A stretch of DNA of 64,000 nt from the NCBI GenBank assembly GCA_009829735.1, contig CM020618.1:10197119-10261118 (forward strand), written 5' to 3'. Every line of letters starts with the position of its first letter. Within the stretch, counting starts at the first letter, position 1. This document shows positions 56,493 to 64,000 of the stretch, piece after piece. The position numbers were made by a program, and so were the translations under genes. Source of the DNA: Pyropia yezoensis (lineage: Eukaryota; Rhodophyta; Bangiophyceae; Bangiales; Bangiaceae). The notes under the pieces were generated by a model that was not told the origin of the DNA, ran no database searches, and saw only the letters and a program-made list of their open reading frames with translations.

Positions 56493-56881
56493 TGCAAGTG
56501 GCAGCCGGGAGACAGCTCTTGCGGGGGGCCACAAAGCCACCTGGCGCTGTCCTCCCCACCCGCGAGCCGTTCTGGTGAAGGTGCGAGGCGCCGCCGTTTT
56601 TTTCGGTCAGCCGGGCCAGCCTTTGGGGGAGCGTGGAGAGGGGGTCGGGGTGGCGGTGGCGCCCAGCGCGCGGCAGGCTCGCGGGGGGGCACTGGCGCGC
56701 GCGTGGGTGCAACAGGCGCGCTGCCGCGCACGGGCCGACCGCCCAGCCCCGCGCACCCCCCACAAGCATCCCAAGCGCCCCCGCCCAGAGCAGCACCCCG
56801 GAGCGGCCGACGCCCAGGCAGTCGCAGGGACGCCCCCCCCTCCAGGCCCCCACCCCGTCTACCCCCCTCCGAGCCCCCACC

Positions 56882-57780
56882 ATGGACAAGATGGAGGAGG
56901 TGCGTGACAGCGCTGCCGTGCTGCACCCCCCCCGTTCCCCGCGGGAGGGGGTGGGTGACCGCCTCTCCTCTTTACCGCGCGCGTCGCCCGTTGCAACTGC
57001 CGTTGTGCCGTCACCCGGCTGGGCACGAGCGACCGAGCCCCACCGTTGTGCGCGTGCGAGGGAGTGTGCGACGAGGCGAGGGTGGCCTGTGGTGGTAGAG
57101 GAGGGTGTTGAGGATGTTGCGTCATGGCATGGTGAGGTGTCGTCGCACGACGAGCGTGGAGGGTTAGTGCCCGGGTGTTTCTATGTCCCATCTTGGCCTG
57201 TTCGCTGACGGTCACGTCCCTCTTTGTCGTCCGTGTACTTGCTGCTGTTGTTTCTTGTCTTGTGACCCATCTCTGTCCTTTTTGGTTGTCCGTGTGTCTC
57301 TCAGTTGCGCAACTGCGTCGCGGCCGTGGACAAGGACGCGACAAAGTTCTTTGAGGCTAACAACAAGGCGGCCGGTACCCGTGCCAGAAAACATCTGCAG
57401 CAGCTCAAGACCTTGGCGCAGGTGCGTCATGCAGTCTTGGTCTTCTCCGTGACCGTGGAGGGTGGTGTGGGTGCGAGATGCGAGGAGGGTTTGTTCCAAG
57501 CGCGCCTCGTTTCCTTGCTTGGGCTTATGTGTAAGCTGACCATCATGTGCCCCCTCGACTATGTCTTTGTCGTGCACCGTGCTACTGTCTTTGACTCTCC
57601 CTGCTTGTTCGATTGGTTCAGGAGCTGCGGGTTCTCATTCAGAGCACCAAGAACGAGAAGCAAGCGGAGCAGCACGAGCAGGGTGGCCACGCGGACGAGG
57701 GCTTTGCTGCGGACCCACACATGGGCGCCGGTCATTTGCAGCAATACGCCCATCCTGGAGACGACGAAGGTGGCTATTAG
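56882..57780 (+). CDS. Hc1/bacterial histone H1-like small protein, three exons
   Basis: Three exons: 56882-56899, 57305-57421 and 57622-57780, with GTGCGT donors at both introns and CTCTCAG and GGTTCAG acceptors, all in phase 0, giving 97 residues. Exon 1 encodes only MDKMEE after a strong ccaccATGG. Exon 2 (LRNCVAAVDKDATKFFEANN, then KAAGTRARKHLQQLKTLAQ) and the start of exon 3 (ELRVLIQSTKNEK) match the bacterial histone H1-like family (Hc1 type; Bacteroidetes and Chlamydia forms have the same GNKAAGTRVRK-x-x-Q-x-LK-x-LAQ-x-R pattern). The protein lacks a lysine-rich tail; instead its C-terminus is His/Gly/Asp-rich (QGGHADEGFAADPHMGAGHL). DNA or RNA binding is inferred from the family. No targeting peptide is seen. 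Confidence 0.82.
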
Positions 57781-60235
57781 CAGAGTCTTCATGTGTTTTT
57801 CGCTATGCAGGTGTCCATCATGCCGGTTAAACAGGCATGTGTGGCACCTGCAAGTGATCGGCCGTTGCTGCTCTGCGTGGGCGATATCGTAATTGGGTGC
57901 TGCCCGCTTGTGCTCTGGATTCTTACCGCCGTGGCGGGCCGGCGGACTTTGCCGCGTCGTCTCCTTGTGAGACGGGTCGCTGCGTCCGTGACTTCACGGT
58001 AGGACCCGGCCGCGCCCTATGTCTTGCGTCTTTTCTTGTATCTGCGTTCCCCTTTTGCGTCTCGGTTTGGCGACGCGACCGCCACACGCTGGGGCGTTTG
58101 GTTTCTGTCTTGGCTTGATGATTATGGGGCGTTCGTGCCTGGCGGTTTGGTTGTATTGGTGTGTATTGGGCGTCGCAAGCTGCCGCCTCTTGTGGTGTTG
58201 CTCATTGTATGGAATAAACTGTTTGTGTGCACGTGACTCTCCGCGAGAGGCTCTCTTCAGGCATCGTTATAGCGAACTAGCGCCCGGTATATTTTCAGCT
58301 GCGGCCGGACATCTGCACCTGTATTCAGGTTGTTACTGGGCTCCAGTCGGATGCTTACTTACTCTGTCCTGCTCGTCAAGTGGTTCACGGCTGGCTTGGT
58401 CCTTTGCTCGAGTTTGCATCTATGCCCTTGATACCGCGCCGGTGACCAAGTGGTCTATACCAGTGTGCAATGAGGCGTCAAGACCATGCACAGTGTTCAT
58501 CATCTTTGTTCGCACTGAATGTTCCTGCTGCGTGTCCTCTCCCGCGGGGAGACACACGTGGATTGTACAAGCTGGGAACAAGCTGAGACATATGTGCTTG
58601 CTACGAAAATGATCCAAGAACCGAGAGTCGACAAAAGCATACAGGGCTGAATCACGCCGTAGCGTGGAAAGGACGCGCTAACGGACAAGAAAACGAGGAT
58701 CACCATGCACTATAAGCGACAACCAGCAAGCTAGAAGCATTGAACATAACGACGGGAGCAGGCGACACGGGATCCGTTAGAAACCCATGTGGTGACGCTC
58801 GAGCACTTGCAAACAGAAAGATACATCCTCAGACGCACGTGGGTAACACATGCGTGCAACGTTTTCAACTCATCGTTCGACGCACGTAGGCGCGAACATC
58901 CGTAGGTGTCCTAAGAATGTTGCAACATCACAGGTACAGGGGAGGGAGGGAGGCGGCCAGACGCACACCACAGCCCCACCGGGAAAAGCACAATCCAACG
59001 CCAATGGTTCTAACCCAGACGCGAGAGGGGGAGAAAAACGAGGAGGACGTACCACGTGCACGGACAAGCGGGGACAGAGAGCTGGGTCTCACCAGTAGAT
59101 AAAAAGAGAGAACTAAATAATCGGCTAGCTCGCCGACCTCACCCCCACGGGCAGCCGACGAGTTGGCGCTACACTTTGTCTTGCCTCGCCAACGCTCTCC
59201 CTCTCGCACAGACAATGCCTTATCCCAACGAGAAAGGATCCAGTGATATGCAACTGCTCATGGTGAGCTCCGCAGACCACGACCGCGCCTCGCAATAAAG
59301 GTGTCGTCGGACGAACGTGTCCGAACCACCTGCCCGGAAGAAGACGCGGTGCGGCCAAACCTGTCAAATCAAAACCCGTCGCAACTATTTAAACAACTCT
59401 CACAAAATTGGACATCACAAGTACGTGCCGTAACGCCGTCGGCGTTGGCGCGCCTGCACGCCCTCTCGGAGGGCCTCGCGTCGGTACGGATGTAAGCCTT
59501 TTTTGGTTGGGTCGGCTGTCCCGTGGCAGAAGACGCAAGGCCACGCGACCCACCCACCCAGCCCCCCACCGTCCCCCTTCGACCAACGACGACCGACGTT
59601 CCCAGTCCCCCCCCCTCCTCCTCCCGCCGCGCCCTTGGCCGCCGCTCAGCCGCCTCCACCCGCCACGCCCGCGGCGGGCGCCACCCCCCCCCCCCCTCCC
59701 TTCCCCCCCCGCCCTTCCCTCCCCCGCCAACCCCCTCGCTCTCTCTGTTGCGTCACTCGCACACACGCCCCCCGGCTGCGTCCCGGCCCCGCCCGACGCG
59801 GGCGGCGGGCGTTTCTCCTCGGCAGCCCGTTCCCCCGCCCCCCGTTCACCCTCCCCACTCCCCCCCCTCGCTCCCCACGCCCCTCTGTGCATCGGGCGTC
59901 CCTTCTCCGCTGCCCACCCTGCGCCCTGCCCGCCCGCCCGTCTGCTCGCCCGCCCCCCCCCCCTTTCGCCAGTCGGCGGTGCGTGTTGCGGTGCGGGGCT
60001 GCCATCCCCCCCCTCCTGCGGCATACCGTGGGGCCCTTGCCCTCAGCTCCCCCCTTTCGCCCCCGTGGACCACGCGGACCCCCCCCCTCCGCCGCCGCCG
60101 CCGCGCGTAGGGGCGGCGGCGGCCGCGCGGCGGCGGCGGTAGCGGCGGCGGCGGTAACATTTGCGGGTCGGTGTCGACGACACTTCCTCCCCCCCCCCCC
60201 CCCCCTATCTCTTCGTCGACGCGGCTGGCGGGGGT
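57781..60235. other. Intergenic region
   Basis: 2.45 kb without a supported gene. The first kilobase is probably 3' untranslated and flanking sequence of the Hc1-like gene. From 59520 to 60235 the plus strand is extremely C-rich, consistent with the leader of the next gene. Opposite-strand frames there are compositional. Confidence 0.45.
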
Positions 60236-63200
60236 ATGTGGTCCGCTGGAGGTGCCGGTGGGCCCGACGCCCCCCGCGGTCGGCCAACGTCGACGCCTGC
60301 CCCAGGCGCTGCCACGAGTGGCGGCGGCGGCGGCGGTGGCGGCGGCGGCGGCGGCCCCGGCGACAGGGGTGGTGATGGCTCCGTCAGCAACGGAGGCGGT
60401 CGCAGCGGCAGCGGCGGCAGCGGCGGCGCCTGCCACTTCCTCCCCACCCCCGTAGGGCGCGGCGGCGGCGGTGCCTCCCGGTGGGGCACCCGCCATAGCC
60501 TCCCCGCGTCGGCCACCGCGGCCACGTCGGCGGCTGCCGCGGCTGCGGCAGCGGCGTTGTCTGGCGTTGGGGGTGTCGGGAGGGGAAGGGAGGTGGAGAG
60601 GGGAGGGGGAGGAGTCAGGGCAGGGGCAGGGGGGCCGGGCGCGGGTGACGGGGGCGGTGGCGGCGGGGCGGCCCTGTCGTGGACCTCCCGGCCCAGCGAT
60701 GCGGGGGCTGACGCGGGCACCGACACGGCCATTGCCGTGTCGGGTGGGGGGGCGACGTCTGTCACCACTGCGCACGTGCGGTCGTCCAGCCTGACGTCGG
60801 ATGGGGGGGGGGGGGGGTTGGCCGCGGCGATAGCGGCGGCCGCGGCAGAGAGCGGCGATGGCTGGGGCGGCGGCGGCAGCGGCGGCGGTGGCGGTGGGGG
60901 TGGCGGGGCTGGTGGTGGCGGCGGCGGCGGCGGTGTCGTTGGTAGCGGCGGCGGCGGCGGCGGCGGCGGCAGCAGGAGTAGCGTCGGTAGCGGCCCTGGC
61001 GGAGTGGGGGCGGGGCTGCTGCTGCCGCTGACACCCCGCCTGGGCGGCGCGGCGGCCGATGCGTGGAGCCGGGCGGCGCGGCTGCTGCGCCCCGGCTCCG
61101 CTGCGGGGGGTGGCGCCGCCCTGTTGGGCGCCGTCACGCCGGCCGGCCGCGCCCGCCGGTGGGTGCGGGGCACCCGGCTGCCGCCGCCGCCGTCGCCATC
61201 CTGGCGGCTGGCGCGACTGCTCGTGCCCGTTGGCGTCATGGCTCTGCTGCTTCTGGGCGAGCTCCCCGGCACTGGCTGGCTTGGCGCCCACCCGCCGCCG
61301 CCACCGGCGGGGTCTGCGGCGGGCACGCCCGCCGCGCGGCTTGCCGCGGCCGTCGGCGCGGGCGGTGCCGCGGGGAGCGGCGCCTTGCGGCGGCACGGCC
61401 CCGCGGGGTACCGCCACCGGTGGCCCCCCCCGGGGGCCCCCCCCGCCGACGATGGGGGGCTCGCGGGGGATCCCTCTGCGGGCATGGCCGTCCCCGCCTC
61501 GGCGGTGCGACCGGGCGTGACCCTCGTCGCGGCGTGCCGGGAGCGGCATGCGGACCTTGGGCGCGCCCTCCCGTCCTGGTTAACCGCCCCGGGGGTGGAC
61601 GAGGTGGTGCTCGTCGACTGGGGCTCCTCGCCGCCGCTGGACAGAGTCGTGGAGGGGGTGCTGCGTGGGGCGGCCGAGCGGGCGGCAGCTGGCTCCGGCG
61701 GGGATGAGGGGAGCTTGGCCGCCGCCGCCGCCACCCGCCTCCGGCTCTTGCGTGTGGAAGGGGAGGCGGGGTGGGTCCTGACGCGGGCGTATAACCTGGG
61801 TGTTGCCGCGGCCGGCCGGTCGGGGGTTTTGCGGGTGGACTGTGACCACGCCGTTGGGGAGACGCTCGTGGCAGACCACCCGCTCGGCGAAGCGGGCGTC
61901 TTTTACACGGGCAGCTGGGCAGCGGCGCGGTCGCCGTCTGAGGAGCACCTCAACGGGGCTGTGCTGGTGCCGCGCGCGGCGTTTCTTGAGGTGGGCGGCT
62001 ATGATGAGCGCCTGACGCGGCAGGGGTGGGGGGATGAGGACCTCTACGCCCGCCTGCGGGCGGCGGGGTTGGGGGGCGCGGAAGCGGGCGAGGGCGGCCA
62101 CCGGCACCTGCTGCACGGCTCCCTCCGGCACCTCCCCCCGGCGGCAGGGGAGCGGAGCGCCGCGGCGGCGCTCGCCGCCACCCTCGACATTGACATTAAC
62201 CGGCTGCTGCTGGCGCAGGCGCCGTTGTGGGCGGCCGCCCCCGCCTCGGATGACACGTCTGCGGCCGCCCGCCGGACCGCGTGGTCCACCCTGTCGGTCC
62301 GGCCCGACGGTCGCGGCGCGGTGATGGCCGCGTCGTCGGCGCCCCGGTCGGTGGCCGACGTTGTCGAGGCGGTGGTCCCCGGCGCCGTGGACGCGGCGAT
62401 TGACCTGGCGCGCGGCCGGCGGCTGGCCAATGACCACGAGGTGCCGTGGGACATCCTGGGCGGCATGGACCGCCGCCTGCGGGGCCGCCTGCTGCGCGCG
62501 TTGGCCGCCGCGGGCGCCGCGCGCGGGGGCAGCGGCGACGCCGCTGCCGGCGGCGGATCCACCCCGCGGCTGCTGCTGGCCGACGTGCGCGGCGGGGTGG
62601 CGGGGCGGGTGCTGGCGCTGGCCAGCGCCGCGGCCTATGCGGCCGCGACGGGGCGGGTGCTGGTGGGCGTGTGGGCGCGTGACTCGGACTGTGGCGCCCG
62701 CTTTGAGGACCTATTTGAGACGGGCGGCCGCGCCACCGCCGCCGCCGCCGTTGCCGACGGTGGGGACGGCGGCGGCCGCGGCGACGGTGGGTGGCTGATC
62801 CTCGACGGGGACCTCCACCCCGGATGGCCGTTCTCCGGCGCCCCGGCCTTTGACGCGGCCTGGCTGACGCTGGACGGCTACAATTACGCCGACGCGGCCG
62901 CCCCCGTGCTGCGGTGGGAAGACGAGCGCCTCGCGGGGGGGGGGGCCGACGGGGCGACCGCCGGAGCCGATGGGGCGGCGGCGGCCACCCCGCCGCCGCG
63001 GCCGCGGCAGTCACACCCCAACGCGACGGTGCGGCCCGACGGATCGGTGGTGGTGCCGCTCGTCGACGACCCGGACAAGCACGTGTACGTGCGGTCCCGC
63101 TGCGCGCTCGCTGCGGACCCGTCCACGACCGACTACACCCCCGCCGCCATCACCGCCGCCCTGCGGTCACTGGTGCCGGTGCCGCCCGTTGCGGCGGCAG

Positions 63201-63730
63201 TCGAGGACGCGCTGGCGGCGGCCGCCGCCGCCGCCACCGCAGTGGGCGCCCCACTCACCCCCGTCCACGTGCGAGGGCGGGCCGCGCCGGGTGACCCGCC
63301 GGCTGTCGCTGCCGCCCGTACCGCCGCGTCGGCCGCCACCTTTGGCGCTGAGCTCCGCCGCCGCCGCGACCGCGGTGGCGCTGACGGCGGCGGCGGCGAC
63401 GGTGGCGGAGCCACGCCGGCCTATTGGGTGGCCGCCGACGATGATGGCGCGGCGGCGGCGGTGGCGGCGGCCCTGCCGGCGGGGGTGGCGGTGACCCCCC
63501 CGCCGTCCCCGTTTGGCTGCGCCGCCGGCCGTGGGCCGGTGCCGTGCGCCCGCGAGGCCGCCGCGGCACTGTGGACGCTGGGCCGGCTGCCCGACGCGGG
63601 GGGGGGGGTGGTGGGGTCAGCCGCGAGCGCCTTTTCCGAAGCCGTCGACGCCTTCCGGGGGGGGGGGGGAGCGTTTGCGGGCGTTGACTTCGGGGTTGGA
63701 GGGGAGGGCTGGGGGGGGGGCGCCCCGTGA
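60236..63730 (+). CDS. Putative two-domain Golgi glycosyltransferase (GT-A-like plus fucosyltransferase-like)
   Basis: A 1,164-residue intronless protein from the ATG at 60236 (first ATG in frame). The first 320 residues are Gly/Ala/Ser low complexity. A type II anchor lies at about 325-345 (WRLARLLVPVGVMALLLLGE). Domain 1, about 427-625, looks like a GT-A transferase: VTLVAACRERHADLGRALPS, VDEVVLVDWGSSPPLDRVVE, a metal-site-like LRVDCDH at about 531, and NGAVLVPRAAFLEVGGYDER followed by GWGDEDLYARL (574-608), like the G-W-G-x-ED element of galactosyl/GalNAc transferases. Domain 2, about 770-1145, resembles fucosyltransferase-like GT-B enzymes: VRGGVAGRVLALASAAAYAA, TGRVLVGVWARDSDCGARFE then DLFE, VHVRGRA, and VVGSAASAFSEAVDAF near the end. 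A likely role is wall or secreted galactan synthesis, which is inference. Substrates are unknown. Confidence 0.78.
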   Translation: MWSAGGAGGPDAPRGRPTSTPAPGAATSGGGGGGGGGGGGPGDRGGDGSVSNGGGRSGSGGSGGACHFLPTPVGRGGGGASRWGTRHSLPASATAATSAAAAAAAAALSGVGGVGRGREVERGGGGVRAGAGGPGAGDGGGGGGAALSWTSRPSDAGADAGTDTAIAVSGGGATSVTTAHVRSSSLTSDGGGGGLAAAIAAAAAESGDGWGGGGSGGGGGGGGGAGGGGGGGGVVGSGGGGGGGGSRSSVGSGPGGVGAGLLLPLTPRLGGAAADAWSRAARLLRPGSAAGGGAALLGAVTPAGRARRWVRGTRLPPPPSPSWRLARLLVPVGVMALLLLGELPGTGWLGAHPPPPPAGSAAGTPAARLAAAVGAGGAAGSGALRRHGPAGYRHRWPPPGAPPADDGGLAGDPSAGMAVPASAVRPGVTLVAACRERHADLGRALPSWLTAPGVDEVVLVDWGSSPPLDRVVEGVLRGAAERAAAGSGGDEGSLAAAAATRLRLLRVEGEAGWVLTRAYNLGVAAAGRSGVLRVDCDHAVGETLVADHPLGEAGVFYTGSWAAARSPSEEHLNGAVLVPRAAFLEVGGYDERLTRQGWGDEDLYARLRAAGLGGAEAGEGGHRHLLHGSLRHLPPAAGERSAAAALAATLDIDINRLLLAQAPLWAAAPASDDTSAAARRTAWSTLSVRPDGRGAVMAASSAPRSVADVVEAVVPGAVDAAIDLARGRRLANDHEVPWDILGGMDRRLRGRLLRALAAAGAARGGSGDAAAGGGSTPRLLLADVRGGVAGRVLALASAAAYAAATGRVLVGVWARDSDCGARFEDLFETGGRATAAAAVADGGDGGGRGDGGWLILDGDLHPGWPFSGAPAFDAAWLTLDGYNYADAAAPVLRWEDERLAGGGADGATAGADGAAAATPPPRPRQSHPNATVRPDGSVVVPLVDDPDKHVYVRSRCALAADPSTTDYTPAAITAALRSLVPVPPVAAAVEDALAAAAAAATAVGAPLTPVHVRGRAAPGDPPAVAAARTAASAATFGAELRRRRDRGGADGGGGDGGGATPAYWVAADDDGAAAAVAAALPAGVAVTPPPSPFGCAAGRGPVPCAREAAAALWTLGRLPDAGGGVVGSAASAFSEAVDAFRGGGGAFAGVDFGVGGEGWGGGAP

Positions 63731-64000
63731 CTTGCTCTCCCCATCGTCCACCTCTTTCCTCTTCCGACAGGCACACACGCAGACACAATACAACAACACA
63801 CACAGACTGCGGGGTGCCGTCGCCCACTTTTCTTTTTTTGTTATTGCTTCTTCTTGTTGTTGTCTTTTGCTGCCCGTGGTGGTAGTCGATGACTGATCCC
63901 GCCTCCCACCCTCACCCGCGTGCCCCCCCTCTTCCCCGACACGCACGCCCGACACTCGCGGCACGGCGCAGGACTTGCGCCCGCCGGGTGGTTGGGTGCT
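63731..64000. other. 3' flank of the glycosyltransferase gene
   Basis: Mixed-composition sequence with a T-rich stretch (63827-63875), a plausible 3' untranslated region. No gene start is seen before the window ends. Confidence 0.5.

Larger units (their letters stand above)
53904..56881. other. Intergenic region with hairpins and short repeats
   Basis: 3 kb without a supported protein gene. Contains a foldable block (54527-54641), a duplicated TCGCAGTGCCCG-CCTGTGCACCC unit (55449-55510), a nested inverted repeat (56081-56143) and, nearer the next gene, paired ATTGG motifs (56481-56492). Confidence 0.45.

Noticed and set aside
59389..61734. Large minus-strand frames opposite the glycosyltransferase gene
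   Set aside because: They are Pro/Ala/Arg-rich shadows of the plus-strand coding sequence and its C-rich leader.
1..64000. CRISPR arrays, rRNA genes, bacterial operons
   Set aside because: No regularly spaced repeats with unique spacers, no rRNA-like sequence and no prokaryotic gene organisation were seen; the genes are spliced and eukaryotic.

Overview
The window is nuclear DNA of a GC-rich eukaryote. Many genes carry short GT-AG introns, often with GTACGT or GTGCGT donors, and the products are eukaryotic: mitochondrial EF-Tu, 20S proteasome beta-1, PEX14, PLAA/Doa1, a Gos28-type SNARE, eIF2alpha and Golgi-type glycosyltransferases. A long-form ribosome hibernation factor with an N-terminal extension like a plastid transit peptide indicates a plastid. 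Very high GC, gene deserts full of GGC/GGT or CCACCG repeats, and long poly-G/poly-C runs suggest a red alga of the Bangiales type (Porphyra/Pyropia). That placement is inference and was not tested by search.

Layout. 1-1314: 5' part of a type II membrane glycosyltransferase (-). 4.7-6.6 kb: mitochondrial EF-Tu in four exons (-), divergent from a small coiled-coil protein (+, 7.0-7.5 kb). 8.1-9.7 kb: proteasome beta-1 (-). 10.0-11.6 kb: PEX14 (-). 12.4-13.8 kb: NT-C2/coiled-coil protein (+). 14.9-17.9 kb: PLAA-like protein (-). 17.9-22.3 kb: repeat-rich desert bounded by a divergent inverted repeat. 22.3-23.4 kb: chalcone-isomerase-like protein (-). 25.0-26.7 kb: nucleotide-sugar/triose-phosphate-type transporter (+). 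28.7-30.5 kb: KOW-like protein whose frame is broken by a poly-C run (+). 31.7-33.1 kb: Gos28-type SNARE (-). 35.4-36.2 kb: plastid HPF/PSRP1 (+). 38.3-38.8 kb: predicted myristoylated glycine-zipper protein (+). 41.5-44.0 kb: CBM48-SPRY fusion (+). 44.9-45.5 kb: uncertain exon (-). 45.7-46.6 kb: eIF2alpha (-). 47.0-49.4 kb: polytopic membrane protein (-). 50.6-53.9 kb: hAT transposon with a perfect 8-bp target duplication. 56.9-57.8 kb: three-exon gene for a small protein resembling bacterial Hc1-type histone H1-like proteins (+). 60.2-63.7 kb: large protein apparently joining two glycosyltransferase domains (+).

There are no operons. The genes fall loosely into protein synthesis and its control (EF-Tu, eIF2alpha, HPF), protein turnover (proteasome beta-1, PLAA), secretory-pathway glycan assembly (two glycosyltransferases, sugar transporter, Golgi SNARE) and energy or nutrient sensing (CBM48-SPRY). 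The observations most worth following are the Hc1-like gene, the CBM48-SPRY fusion, the double-domain glycosyltransferase and the complete hAT element.
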